From Pseudomonadota bacterium (GTDB lineage: Bacteria; Pseudomonadota; Gammaproteobacteria; Steroidobacterales; Steroidobacteraceae), in contig JAFEDU010000002.1 in NCBI GenBank assembly GCA_018241425.1, positions 682,001-746,000 of the forward strand: a stretch of 64,000 bases of DNA, read 5' to 3'. The notes beneath the pieces were generated by a model. It had not been told where the DNA came from and ran no database searches. It saw nothing but the letters and a program-made list of their open reading frames with translations. The position numbers and the translations under genes are program-made. This document shows positions 28,173-37,334 of the stretch, piece after piece; within the stretch, counting starts at the first letter, position 1, and every line of letters starts with the position of its first letter.

Positions 28173-30596
28173 TCAGGCCCGGGGGCGTTGGTTGCCGGGA
28201 TCCCAGGGCGCCTCGAGCGCCACCCGTGCGGCGCGCGCCTCACCCAGCACCGTGACGCTGACCCGTGCACCCTCGGTCGCCTCGGCCCGGCGGAGGTAGG
28301 CCAGCGCAAGGCTGCGGCCGAGGGTGTGGCTGTAGGCGCCCGAGGTCACCTCGCCGATGCGCTCCGCGCCGCGGAATACCGGACTTGCCGGCAGGGCGTC
28401 AGCATCGCCGCGCTCCTCGAGCAGCAGGGTCACCATGCGAAAGCGTGCGCCGTCGCGCTCCTGGCGCAGCAGCACCGCGCGGCCGACGAACTCACCCTTG
28501 CGAAGGTCGACGAACCGCTCGAGCCCCGCATCGAGCGGGGTGAAGCCGCCCTCCAGGTCGCTCTTCCAGCCGCGGTACGCCTTGTCCATGCGCAGGCTGT
28601 CGATGGCGTAGAGCCCGAAGTGTCGCAGCCCGAGCGCGCGGCCCGCCTCCCGCAGGCGCGCGTACACCGCCGCCAGCTCCGCGCGCGGCACGTGGAGCTC
28701 CCAGCCGAGCTCGCCGACGTAGTTCACCCGCAACGCCCACACGGCCGCGTCCGCGATGTGCACCGTGCGGGCGCTCAGCCAGGGGAAGGCGGTGTTGGAG
28801 AGGTCGGTCGTGGTGACGGCGCCCAGCAATTCGCGGGACCGGGGACCGGCGAGGATCAGCGTGCCGTAGGCTTCCGTCAACGGCGTGATGCGCACTTCCG
28901 CGTCGGCGGTGAGGTGGGCGTGCAGGAGGTCCTCGTCGTGGTGCTCCGCACTCGCGGCCGAGACGGCGTAGAAGCGGTCCGGGGCGAGGCGCGTCAGCGT
29001 GAACTCGCTCTCGATACCGCCGCGCGCATTGAGCGCATAGGCGAGTGCGATGCGCCCGGGCCGCGGCAGCTTCGAGCACACCAGTCGGTCGAGGAAGCGC
29101 TCGGCGCCCGCACCCTCGATCATGAATTTCGTAAAGCCCGGCAGGTCGGCGATGCCGACGCCGCTGCGGACCGCGGCGACCTCGGCGGCGACCGCCTCGA
29201 AGCCGGCCGCGCCGCGGCGGAAGGTGAGCCCGGGTGCCCTGGGTCCTTCACCCTCCTGGTACCACAGCGCGCGCTCCCACCCGCCGCGGACGCCGAAGCG
29301 CGCCCCCTGACTCCCCAACGTGTCGTGAAGCGGCGAGCAGCGCAGCGGCCGTCCCGCGCTGCGCTCCTCGAGCGGGAAGGCAGGGGCGTACTCGTGCTCG
29401 TAGACCTCGAGCGCGCGCGCGAGCGTGTAACGCGCCGTCGCGTAGCCGGTGAATCGGCGCGGATCGAGCGCCCACAGGTCCCACTCGGGCGCGCCATGGA
29501 CGACCCACTCGGCGAGGGCCTTGCCCGCACCGCCGGCCTGCGTGATGCCGAAGCTGAAGGTGTTGCAGTGATAGAAGTTCTTGAGGCCGTGCGCGGGTCC
29601 GATGTAGGGGTTGCCGTCCGGGGAGTAGGGGATCGGCCCGTTCACGACGCGGCGGATGCCGGCCTGCGCGAGCACCGGCACCCGCGCACAGGCCGCCTCG
29701 ATGTACGGCTCGGCCCGTTCGAGGTCGTCGGGGAAGAGCTTGTACGAGAAGTCCTCCGGGATCCCCTCGAGCCAGTGTGCCTGGGCGCGGTGCTCGTAGG
29801 GACCGAGGATCAGGCTCTGGCGCTCCTGGCGCAGGTAGTAGGAGACATCGGGGTCGCGCAGCAGTGGCACGCGCGCGGTGCGGTCCGCGAGTTCGGGAAT
29901 GTCGCCGGTCACCAGGTACTGGTGTGACAGTGTGACGAGCGGCAGGCTCTGGCCGAGCAGCGCCATGATCTCCCCGGCGCGGTAGCCGGCGGCATTCACG
30001 ACGGTCTCCGCGATGAACTCGCCCTTGTCCGTCGTCACGTGCCAGCGTGCATCGGGGAGGGCTTCGAGTGCGATGACACGTGTAAACCTGAGCACGCGCG
30101 CTCCGAGCGCGCGGGCCCCGGATGCGAGCGCCTGGGTCAGCTGGGCCGGGTCGATGTCACCGTCTTGCGGATCCCAGAGCGCTCCCCTGAGGTCATCGAG
30201 CTCCACCAGCGGATGACGTTCGCGCAGGGCCTGGGGCGACAGGAGCTCGTAGGACAGGCCGAGTCCCTCGGCCATAGCGAGCACGTGCCGGTATTCGTCC
30301 ATGCGCTCGCGGGTGTGAGCGAGCCGCACCGAGCCGGTCACGTGGTAGTTGATCGGGTAGGCCGCATCGGCGGCGAGGCGTCGATAGAGGGCAACGGAGT
30401 ACTGCTGCAGGCGCATCAGCGACGGTGCGGTCGAGAACGTGGGGCAGTTGCCCGCGGCATGCCAGGTCGAGCCGCTCGTCAGGTCGTCCCGCTCCACCAG
30501 CACGCAGTCGGTAAGTCCGAGGCGGGCGAGGTGATACAGGCAGCTGCAGCCGACCACGCCGCCGCCGATCACCAGCGCTCGAACCTCTTCGACCAT
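28173..30596 (-). CDS. DMGDH/sarcosine-dehydrogenase-like FAD protein (DAO + GcvT domains)
   Basis: An 807-residue flavoprotein of the dimethylglycine/sarcosine dehydrogenase type. The N-terminal Rossmann fold is RALVIGGGVVGCSCLYHLARLG; TSGSTWHAAGNCP contains the His that is covalently linked to FAD in the family. The DAO domain extends to about 380, followed by the FAO_M linker, a GcvT/aminomethyltransferase domain (from about 420) and its C-terminal beta-barrel. Such enzymes oxidatively remove N-methyl groups, passing the one-carbon unit to tetrahydrofolate on the GcvT domain. The gene is divergent from a paralogue (30735-33185) across 138 bp containing a palindrome. The substrate is unknown. 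Confidence 0.9.
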   Translation of the reverse strand: MVEEVRALVIGGGVVGCSCLYHLARLGLTDCVLVERDDLTSGSTWHAAGNCPTFSTAPSLMRLQQYSVALYRRLAADAAYPINYHVTGSVRLAHTRERMDEYRHVLAMAEGLGLSYELLSPQALRERHPLVELDDLRGALWDPQDGDIDPAQLTQALASGARALGARVLRFTRVIALEALPDARWHVTTDKGEFIAETVVNAAGYRAGEIMALLGQSLPLVTLSHQYLVTGDIPELADRTARVPLLRDPDVSYYLRQERQSLILGPYEHRAQAHWLEGIPEDFSYKLFPDDLERAEPYIEAACARVPVLAQAGIRRVVNGPIPYSPDGNPYIGPAHGLKNFYHCNTFSFGITQAGGAGKALAEWVVHGAPEWDLWALDPRRFTGYATARYTLARALEVYEHEYAPAFPLEERSAGRPLRCSPLHDTLGSQGARFGVRGGWERALWYQEGEGPRAPGLTFRRGAAGFEAVAAEVAAVRSGVGIADLPGFTKFMIEGAGAERFLDRLVCSKLPRPGRIALAYALNARGGIESEFTLTRLAPDRFYAVSAASAEHHDEDLLHAHLTADAEVRITPLTEAYGTLILAGPRSRELLGAVTTTDLSNTAFPWLSARTVHIADAAVWALRVNYVGELGWELHVPRAELAAVYARLREAGRALGLRHFGLYAIDSLRMDKAYRGWKSDLEGGFTPLDAGLERFVDLRKGEFVGRAVLLRQERDGARFRMVTLLLEERGDADALPASPVFRGAERIGEVTSGAYSHTLGRSLALAYLRRAEATEGARVSVTVLGEARAARVALEAPWDPGNQRPRA

Positions 30597-30653
30597 CGCC
30601 TGCGCCCTTTAAGGAGATGAGCCCCGGGGCGATCTTAGGCGCGCCGGCCAGAC

Positions 30654-30669
30654 TTTCACAGGCGTGAAA
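30654..30669. promoter_or_regulatory. TTTCAC-N4-GTGAAA palindrome in divergent promoter region
   Basis: A perfect 6-bp-arm inverted repeat, TTTCAC-AGGC-GTGAAA, lies between the two divergent DMGDH-like genes, in an A+T-rich island (30664-30688) that ends in a further TTCAC half-site (30684-30688). The symmetry, A+T richness and presence of an XRE-cupin regulator gene downstream make this a candidate operator controlling both directions. Confidence 0.5.
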
Positions 30670-30734
30670 AAAAATAAAAAATATTCACGGCATCGGCGTA
30701 GAGTGCAGATCGGGCGGATTAACCGGGAGCGGCA

Positions 30735-33185
30735 GTGAGTCCAGAGGTCCCGTCGCGGAGCGACATCGTGATCATCGGCGGTGGGATCGTCGGGGTCAGT
30801 CTCGCCTACCACCTCGCGCGGCGGGGCACGACCGACGTCGTGCTACTGGAGCGCAAGCAGCTCACCTGCGGGACGACCTGGCATGCCGCCGGCCTCGTCG
30901 GCCAGCTGCGCGCGACGCTCAACCTGACGCGGCTTGCCAAGTACACCACCGAGCTGTACGCGGGACTCGAGGCCGAGACGGGGCAGGCGACGGGATTTCG
31001 CCAGACCGGCTCGCTGGCGGTTGCGGCGAGCCCCGGACGGCTCGAGGAACTCAAGCGCGGGGCGTCCATGGCGCGCTCCTTCGGGCTCGAGGTCAACATC
31101 CTGACGCCTGACGAGGCGCTCAAGGTGTGGCCGCTCATCAGCCTCGAAGACGTGGTCGGTGCGGTGTACCTGCCTAAGGACGGGCGCACCAACCCCATCG
31201 ACACGACGCAGGCGCTGGCGCGCGGCGCCCGCAGCCGCGGCGTGCGCATCATCGAGAACTGCCGTGTGACCGGCATCAATGTCGAGGGTGGCCGCGTCAC
31301 GGGCGTGCGCCACGAGCAGGGCGAGCTGCGCGCTCCCGTGGTCGTCAACTGCGGCGGCATGTGGGCCCGCGACATCGCCGGCTGGGTGGATGCCACCGTA
31401 CCACTGCATGCCGCGGAGCACTTTTACATCGTCACCGAGCCGATGGCGGGCCTGAGCGGCAACATGCCGGTGCTGCGCGACGCCGATGCCTGCAGCTACT
31501 TCAAGGAGGATACCGGCAAGCTCCTGGTGGGCTGGTTCGAGCCGCGCGCCAAGCCCTGGGGCATGCGCGGCATCCCCGAGTCGTTCACCTTCGAGACGCT
31601 GCCCGAGGACCTCGCGCACATCGAGCCGCTGTTCGCGGCCGCCATCCGCAGGGTCCCGGCGCTGGAGAAGGCCGGTGTGCAGGTGTTCTTCAATGGCCCG
31701 GAGAGCTTCACGCCCGATGACCGCTACCTGCTCGGTCCCAACCCGGAGGTCGCGGGCCTGTACGTGGCCGCCGGCTTCAACTCGATCGGCATCCAGTCCG
31801 CCGGTGGCGCCGGCAAGGTGCTCGCCGACTGGATCGTCGACGGCCACGCGCCGATGGACCTCTGGGACGTGGACGTGCGCCGCGTCGCCCCCTTCCAGCG
31901 CAATCGCCGCTACCTGCACGACCGCACGGTGGAGACGCTCGGCCTGCTGTACGCGATGCACTGGCCGTACCGCCAGGCCGAGACCGCGCGCGGCGTGCGC
32001 CGCTCCGCGCTCCACGACCGCCTCAAGGCGCACGGCGCCTGCTTCGGCGAGGTGCTTGGCTACGAGCGACCCTACTGGTTCGCCCCCCCGGGTGTGCCGC
32101 CCGAGTACCGCTACAGCTACGGGCGCCAGAACTGGCTCGAGTACAGTGCCGCCGAGCATCGCGGCGTGCGCGAGCGGGTCGGGATCTTCGACCAGTCCTC
32201 GTTCGCGAAATTCCTGGTCGAGGGGCCGGACGCCGCCGCCGTGCTCAACCGCATCTGCGCGGCGCAGGTCGACGTGCCGCCGGGACGCATCGTGTACACG
32301 CAGTGGCTCAACGAGCGCGGCGGCATCGAGGCCGACCTTACCGTGACGCGCGAGAGCCCGGAGCGCTACCTCGTCGTCACCGCCTGCGCCACCCAGGGGC
32401 GCGACTTCGCGTGGCTGCGCCGGCAGCTGCCACCGCAGGCGCGCGTCACGGCGGTGGACATGTCCTCCGCGTACGCGGTGCTCGGGGTCATGGGGCCTGC
32501 CAGCCGGGCGCTGCTGCAGTCGCTCACGGATGATGACCTCTCGAACGCGGCATTCCCGTTCGGGGCCTCGCGACTCATCGACATGGCCTACGCGCGCGTG
32601 CGCGCAAGCCGCATCACTTACGTCGGTGAACTCGGGTTCGAGCTCTACATGCCGACCGAGTTCGTGCAGGCGGTGTATGACGAAATCGTGCGAGCCGGGG
32701 AGGCCTACGGGATCGTGCAGGCCGGGTACCACGCCCTCAACTCGCTGCGCATCGAGAAGGCCTACCGGCACTGGGGTCACGACCTCGGCGAGGAGGACAC
32801 ACCGCTCGAGGCGGGCCTGGGCTTTGCGGTGAGCTTCGGCAAGCCCGGCGGGTTCATCGGGCGCGAGGCGCTGCTGCGGCAGCGCGAGGCAGGCCTGCGC
32901 CGGCGGCTGGTCAACTTCCGGCTGGAGGCCGACGAGCCACAGCTCTACCACAACGAGCCGATCTGGCGTGACGGGCGCATCGTGGGACGCCTCACCTCCG
33001 GGATGTACGGCCATACGATCGGGCGGCCGCTCGGGATGGGCTACGTCGACAACGGCGGGGAGATCGTCACGCCCGAGTGGATCGCGGACGGCCGCTACGA
33101 ACTGGAGGTGGCCGCCACGCGCATCCCGGCCGCTGCCTCGCTGCAGCCGTTCTACGACCCGCGCAGCGCGCGCGTGCGCGCCTGA
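30735..33185 (+). CDS. DMGDH/sarcosine-dehydrogenase-like FAD protein, paralogue 2
   Basis: An 816-residue paralogue of the divergent gene. It begins at a GTG preceded by GGGAGCGG. The FAD-binding segment is IVIIGGGIVGVSLAYHLARRG, and the flavinylation motif TCGTTWHAAGL is closer to authentic DMGDH/SARDH than that of its partner. The DAO domain is followed by FAO_M (VRRVAPFQRNRRYLHDRTVETLG) and GcvT domains (about 430-815; FLVEGPDAAAVLNRICAAQVDVPPGRIVYTQ and EKAYRHWGHDLGEEDTPLEAGLGFAV). It probably oxidises an N-methylated amino acid such as dimethylglycine or sarcosine. It lies 9 bp before the XRE-cupin regulator gene and so is likely co-transcribed with it. Confidence 0.92.
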   Translation: MSPEVPSRSDIVIIGGGIVGVSLAYHLARRGTTDVVLLERKQLTCGTTWHAAGLVGQLRATLNLTRLAKYTTELYAGLEAETGQATGFRQTGSLAVAASPGRLEELKRGASMARSFGLEVNILTPDEALKVWPLISLEDVVGAVYLPKDGRTNPIDTTQALARGARSRGVRIIENCRVTGINVEGGRVTGVRHEQGELRAPVVVNCGGMWARDIAGWVDATVPLHAAEHFYIVTEPMAGLSGNMPVLRDADACSYFKEDTGKLLVGWFEPRAKPWGMRGIPESFTFETLPEDLAHIEPLFAAAIRRVPALEKAGVQVFFNGPESFTPDDRYLLGPNPEVAGLYVAAGFNSIGIQSAGGAGKVLADWIVDGHAPMDLWDVDVRRVAPFQRNRRYLHDRTVETLGLLYAMHWPYRQAETARGVRRSALHDRLKAHGACFGEVLGYERPYWFAPPGVPPEYRYSYGRQNWLEYSAAEHRGVRERVGIFDQSSFAKFLVEGPDAAAVLNRICAAQVDVPPGRIVYTQWLNERGGIEADLTVTRESPERYLVVTACATQGRDFAWLRRQLPPQARVTAVDMSSAYAVLGVMGPASRALLQSLTDDDLSNAAFPFGASRLIDMAYARVRASRITYVGELGFELYMPTEFVQAVYDEIVRAGEAYGIVQAGYHALNSLRIEKAYRHWGHDLGEEDTPLEAGLGFAVSFGKPGGFIGREALLRQREAGLRRRLVNFRLEADEPQLYHNEPIWRDGRIVGRLTSGMYGHTIGRPLGMGYVDNGGEIVTPEWIADGRYELEVAATRIPAAASLQPFYDPRSARVRA

Positions 33186-33194
33186 GGACCGGAC

Positions 33195-33797
33195 ATGCCC
33201 GCACGCTCCGCTCAGGCCCCCCAGGCCGCCGCCACTACCCCGGCAGAGCGCCAGGTAGGCGAGCAGATCCGTGAACTGCGGCACATCAAGCGGCTGACCC
33301 TGAGCCAGCTGGCCGAGCTGGTCGGGGTTTCGGTCGGCTACCTGAGCCAGATCGAGCGCAATCGCTCGCGGCTTCCGATAGGGACGCTGCGGCGCATCTG
33401 CGACGTGCTCGGCGTGCACATCAGCTGGTTCTTCCCCGCTGGCAGCGAGGGCAACCCGGCCGAGCGCCACGTCGTGGTGCGTGCCGGGCAGCGCCGCCGC
33501 ATGAGCTTCACCGGGCTTGGCATCAACGAGGAGCTGCTGTCGCCCAACCTGTCAGGGCCGCTCGAACTGCTGATGAGCGTGCTCGAGCCCGGGGCTGACA
33601 GCGGGGAATACAGTCACGACGGCTCGGAAGCGGGGATCGTGATCGAGGGTACGCTCGAGCTCTGGGTGGAGCAGCAGTATTTCCGCCTGGAGCCCGGTGA
33701 CAGCTTCTCGTTCCGCAGCACCGACCGGCACCGTTGCCGCAATCCCGGCAAGGTTCCGACCCGGGTCGTCTGGGTCATCACCCCGCCGCACTACTAG
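33195..33797 (+). CDS. XRE-family regulator with C-terminal cupin sensor domain
   Basis: A 200-residue transcription factor. The N-terminal helix-turn-helix is visible at RELRHIKRLTLSQLAELVGVSVGYLSQIERNRSRLPIGTLRRICDVLGV; the C-terminal cupin_2 domain (LLMSVLEPGADSGEYSHDGSEAGIVIEGTLELWVEQQYFRLEPGDSFSFRSTDRHRCRNPG) would bind a small ligand. This architecture is that of PuuR-type regulators of polyamine and amine catabolism. It starts 9 bp after the DMGDH-like gene and probably regulates it and the divergent paralogue through the palindrome at 30654-30669; direction of control is not known. Confidence 0.9.
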   Translation: MPARSAQAPQAAATTPAERQVGEQIRELRHIKRLTLSQLAELVGVSVGYLSQIERNRSRLPIGTLRRICDVLGVHISWFFPAGSEGNPAERHVVVRAGQRRRMSFTGLGINEELLSPNLSGPLELLMSVLEPGADSGEYSHDGSEAGIVIEGTLELWVEQQYFRLEPGDSFSFRSTDRHRCRNPGKVPTRVVWVITPPHY

Positions 33798-33816
33798 CCG
33801 CCCCCGGGGCGTCGCC

Positions 33817-35655
33817 TCAGGCTACGCGTCGTGGATCGGCCGACGTCGCCGCGGCGGGAGGCGCCACGGCCGGTGCCGGAGCGGTGAACTCGGCCAGCGC
33901 TCGTAGTTCCGGGGGCGGATCGGATTCCTCCGGCACCAGGAACAGGCCCCTGCGCCGGGCCGCAGCCCCGGCACTCGCGCGGCTCGTATAGACCGTCAGC
34001 GGTATCGCGCACAGCAGGCCCAGGAACACCGGGGTCAGCCACAGGAAGAACCGCGGGGCGAGCCACGCAATCAGCGCGATCCAGATGATCCCGGCGATCA
34101 GCTGGCCCCGCTGGCGCTTCATCGCCTCCGCGAAGCTCACGCCGCGCTCCCCGCGGTCCTGGGCGCCCCAGTTCACGCCACGTCCCAGGAGTATCTGTGC
34201 CACGAAGGTGGCGTGGAACAGCATCATCGGCGGGGCGAGCAGCATGCTGAAGAACTGCTCGAGCACCAGCCCCGCCGCGAGGCGTCGCGCGCCCCCGTAG
34301 CCGCGGCGCAGGACCGGGTCGCGTACCGCCAGCACCGCCCCCAGGACCTTCGGCAGCACCAGGACCACCAGGGTGATGCCGATGAGGACCAGGGTCTGCT
34401 GCCCGCGGAACTGCGGCCAGGCGGGAAACATCGTGGCGGCACCCGGCAGGAAGTACTGCGGGCGCTTGGCCGACTCGATGATGCTGAGGACCGAGGACAG
34501 CAGCAGCAGCGACAGCCACATGGGCGAACTCACGTACGACATGATGCCCGTGATCAGGTGGATGCGGCTCAAGGGGTGCAGGCCGGCCGCGGTCAGCAGG
34601 CGCGAGTGCTGCAGGTTGCCCTGCGCCCAGCGGCGATCGCGGGCCGCGTAGTCGAGGATGTTCCCGGGCACCTCTTCCCAGCTGCCTTCCAGCTGCGGCA
34701 CCACCCGCACCTCGTAGCCGGCGCGGCGCATGAATGCGGCCTCGACGAAATCGTGGCTGAGGATCGTGCCGCCGAACGGCGGGCGGCCGGGCAGAACGGG
34801 GAGGTCGCAGTGCTCGGCGAACGGGCGGATGCGCAGGATCGCGTTGTGACCCCAGTAGTTGCTCTCCCCGAGCTGCCACCAGGCGAGCCCGCTGCCGAGC
34901 ATCGGGCTCTGCAGGCGTGAGCCGAACTGGATGAGGCGCCCGAAGAGCGTCTCGCGGCCGACCGCGAGAGGCAGGCTCTGCACGATGCCGATGCGTGGAT
35001 GCGCTTCCATCGCCCGCGCGAGCGCCACCAGGGCGGCGCCGCTCATGATGCTGTCGGCATCCAGCACCAGCATGCACTCGTAGCCCTTGGAGCGGTGGCG
35101 CACGAACTCGTCGATGTTGCCGGCCTTGTGGCCGCGGCGGTCGGTGCGGCGGCGGTAGAAGACGCGGCCGGCCGCACCGGGCAGCTCGCAAAGGCGCGCC
35201 CAGAGGCGCTCCTCGGCGGCGGCGATCGCGGCATTGGTCGAGTCGGAAAGTATGAAGAGGTCGAAGGCCGCCTGGTCGGCTTCGCCCTGGAGTGAGTTCC
35301 AGATGGCTGCCAGGCCCGCCCCGACCCGCTCGGTATCCTCGTTGTAGATGGGCATGACGAGCGCGGTGCGCGTCGTCAATGGCCGTCCGGCGAGTGCGGC
35401 GAGGTCGAGACCGCCGCGGTCGCTCCCGCTCAGGCGCACGGCGAACCCCGCGAGCGCGGTCCACAAGGCGCCGGAGATCCAGGTGAACAGGCAGAAGAAC
35501 AGCGCGACGCCGATCAGTTCCACCGCGCTCAGGCCGTTGGCGCGCAGCGCATCGAGCATCAGGGCGGTCGCCGCGCCCGCGGTGAGGAACGTGAGACCGA
35601 AGAACAGCGTGCGGCGCAGCCGGGGATGGACCGGCTTGCCGCTCACGGGGTCCAT
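33817..35655 (-). CDS. opgH: OpgH glucosyltransferase (osmoregulated periplasmic glucan synthesis), short form
   Basis: A 612-residue GT2-family membrane glucosyltransferase that polymerises UDP-glucose into periplasmic glucan. The start is MDPVSGKPVHPRL; the frame is open further upstream but overlaps opgG. Two N-terminal membrane segments precede the catalytic domain: LVMPIYNEDTERVGAGL, LDADSIMSG, HDFVEAAF and the terminal RRWAQGN motif. Several further segments follow to about 540. E. coli OpgH has about 850 residues, with an N-terminal FtsZ-binding extension; this protein lacks that extension, so a cell-size function of the E. coli type is unlikely. It overlaps the opgG stop by 13 bp. Confidence 0.93.
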   Translation of the reverse strand: MDPVSGKPVHPRLRRTLFFGLTFLTAGAATALMLDALRANGLSAVELIGVALFFCLFTWISGALWTALAGFAVRLSGSDRGGLDLAALAGRPLTTRTALVMPIYNEDTERVGAGLAAIWNSLQGEADQAAFDLFILSDSTNAAIAAAEERLWARLCELPGAAGRVFYRRRTDRRGHKAGNIDEFVRHRSKGYECMLVLDADSIMSGAALVALARAMEAHPRIGIVQSLPLAVGRETLFGRLIQFGSRLQSPMLGSGLAWWQLGESNYWGHNAILRIRPFAEHCDLPVLPGRPPFGGTILSHDFVEAAFMRRAGYEVRVVPQLEGSWEEVPGNILDYAARDRRWAQGNLQHSRLLTAAGLHPLSRIHLITGIMSYVSSPMWLSLLLLSSVLSIIESAKRPQYFLPGAATMFPAWPQFRGQQTLVLIGITLVVLVLPKVLGAVLAVRDPVLRRGYGGARRLAAGLVLEQFFSMLLAPPMMLFHATFVAQILLGRGVNWGAQDRGERGVSFAEAMKRQRGQLIAGIIWIALIAWLAPRFFLWLTPVFLGLLCAIPLTVYTSRASAGAAARRRGLFLVPEESDPPPELRALAEFTAPAPAVAPPAAATSADPRRVA

Positions 35656-37334
35656 TGGTAGGTCCAGGTCTCGGTGAGCACCTCGCCGTAGAGCGTGAGG
35701 AAGCAGTGCAGGTCGACCGGCCGCCGCAGGCGCGGCGTCACGACGATCGCGGCGCGCCAGGTCCCGGCGCTGGTGCGTTCGATGCTCAGGGAGTCCACGC
35801 GGGCGTTGTCCGCGGTCGCCTCTGCCTTCACCGGCTGGGCGGCGCCCAGGGCGTCGAGGTCGCCGCCGGCGAACTCGATGAGGAAGCGCCGCGCCCCCGG
35901 GGGCAGCTTGCCGTGCGCATCGGTGCTGCCGCTGCGCGTGCTCACGACGTGGCCGCCGGGCGGCCACTGGCTGTTGTGAAGGTAGGCCGACACCAGGTAG
36001 TTGTACGACACCGGCCGCCCGACCGCGGGGCTGTCGGAGGGCACCCAGTAGGCCACCACGTTGTCGTGGATCTCCTCGTCGCTCGGGATCTCAACGAGTT
36101 CCACGCCGCCCTTGCCCCAGTTGCCAAGCGGCTGGACCCAGTAGCTCGGCCGCAGCTCGTACTGCGACTCGAGGTCACCGTACTGGCGCGGCTCGCGCTC
36201 GCGCTGGATGAGCCCGAAGCCGCGCGGGTTCTCGTCGATGAAGCGGTTGACGCGCAGCTCGCGCGGGTTGACGAGCGGCCGCCACAGCCACTGACCGTGC
36301 CCGGTCTCGATGGTCAGCCCGTCGCTGTCGTGCACCTGCGCGCGCGGGTCGTCGTAGCGGTGCCCGGATGGGTCCTCGCCGAAGAGGAACATCGAGGTGA
36401 GCGGCGCGATCCCGAGCTTCGCGACCGGGCGGCGCAGGTACAGGGTGCAGTGCACTTCGACGAGCGTTATGCCGCCGGGCTGCACCTCGAACTGGTAGGC
36501 GCCGACCACGCTCTTGCTGTCGAGTAGCGCGTAGAGCGTGAGGCGGCGGTCGCCGCTGTGCGGGCGCACCAGCCAGAAGTCGGTGAACACCGGGAATTCC
36601 TCGCCGGACTGCGCGGCGGTGTCGATCGCGAGCCCGCGCACCGAGGCACCGTAGTGCTGGTTGCGGCCCAGCACGCGGAAGTAGGAGGCGCCGAGGAAGG
36701 AGATGAGCTCGTCCTTGTACGCTGGCGTCTGCAGGGGATAGTGGATCCGGAAGCCCGCGTAGCCGACGTTCGGGGGGACGCGCGGCGCCTTCTGCGACCC
36801 GAAGGTGTAGAAGTTCGGGTTGTAGCTGAGCGCGGTGATCCCGCTCGGGCTCACCTCGAAGAGGTTGACGCGCTCCTTGTTGTGATAGCCGCGGTGGAAG
36901 AACTCCGCCTCGAACAGCGACTGGTTGCGCCACAGGGCGCTCGCGGCACGGAAGCGGATGTCGCGGTACTGGTCCGCGCTCAGGCTCGCCAGCGTCTGGG
37001 GCAGCGAGTCATCGCGCGGCCGGTACTCGCGCCTGGAGCGCTCCTGCGCCAGGCGCCGCACGTCCTCGAATCCGAACAGGCGTGGCGTCGGTGCTGGTGC
37101 CGGGGTTGGCGGTGCGACCGCGGCCGGGCGGCGCGCGGGGGCCGGTCGCGGTGCGGCGGGGGGCGCCGCAGTGGGCGTGGGCGTCACCGGCGACGGCACT
37201 GCAGGCGCCTCCGTTACCGCGGCCGGCGCCGTCGCCCCAGGCAGGGGCGTCGGATCGGGTGCGACACCGGGGGTCGCCGGCGGTACACCCTGGGACAAGA
37301 GTGCGACGAGGCCCAGTACCGCCGCGGCCTTCAT
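35643..37334 (-). CDS. opgG: OpgG-type periplasmic glucan biosynthesis protein
   Basis: A 563-residue OpgG/MdoG family protein. The start MKAAAVLGLVALLSQG gives a Sec signal peptide and overlaps the opgD stop by 4 bp. A Pro/Ala/Thr-rich linker of about 60 residues precedes the globular glucan-processing domain, recognised from FGFEDVRRLAQERSRREYRPRDDSLPQTLASLSADQYRDIRF, AASYFRVLGRNQHYGASVRGLAIDT and LTSMFLFGED. OpgG acts in the periplasm on the nascent glucan made by OpgH. The Pro-rich linker is an addition to the E. coli protein. It is followed directly by opgH. Confidence 0.92.
   Translation of the reverse strand: MKAAAVLGLVALLSQGVPPATPGVAPDPTPLPGATAPAAVTEAPAVPSPVTPTPTAAPPAAPRPAPARRPAAVAPPTPAPAPTPRLFGFEDVRRLAQERSRREYRPRDDSLPQTLASLSADQYRDIRFRAASALWRNQSLFEAEFFHRGYHNKERVNLFEVSPSGITALSYNPNFYTFGSQKAPRVPPNVGYAGFRIHYPLQTPAYKDELISFLGASYFRVLGRNQHYGASVRGLAIDTAAQSGEEFPVFTDFWLVRPHSGDRRLTLYALLDSKSVVGAYQFEVQPGGITLVEVHCTLYLRRPVAKLGIAPLTSMFLFGEDPSGHRYDDPRAQVHDSDGLTIETGHGQWLWRPLVNPRELRVNRFIDENPRGFGLIQREREPRQYGDLESQYELRPSYWVQPLGNWGKGGVELVEIPSDEEIHDNVVAYWVPSDSPAVGRPVSYNYLVSAYLHNSQWPPGGHVVSTRSGSTDAHGKLPPGARRFLIEFAGGDLDALGAAQPVKAEATADNARVDSLSIERTSAGTWRAAIVVTPRLRRPVDLHCFLTLYGEVLTETWTYQWTP

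Noticed and set aside
30843..33470. An 875-codon open frame antisense to the DMGDH-like gene 30735-33185
   Set aside because: High-GC shadow: the sense gene has full domain motifs across the same bases, while the antisense product has none.
35656..35967. A 104-codon N-terminal extension of opgH
   Set aside because: It overlaps opgG and is Arg/Pro/Ala-rich without domain content; MDPVSGKPVHPRL is the better start.
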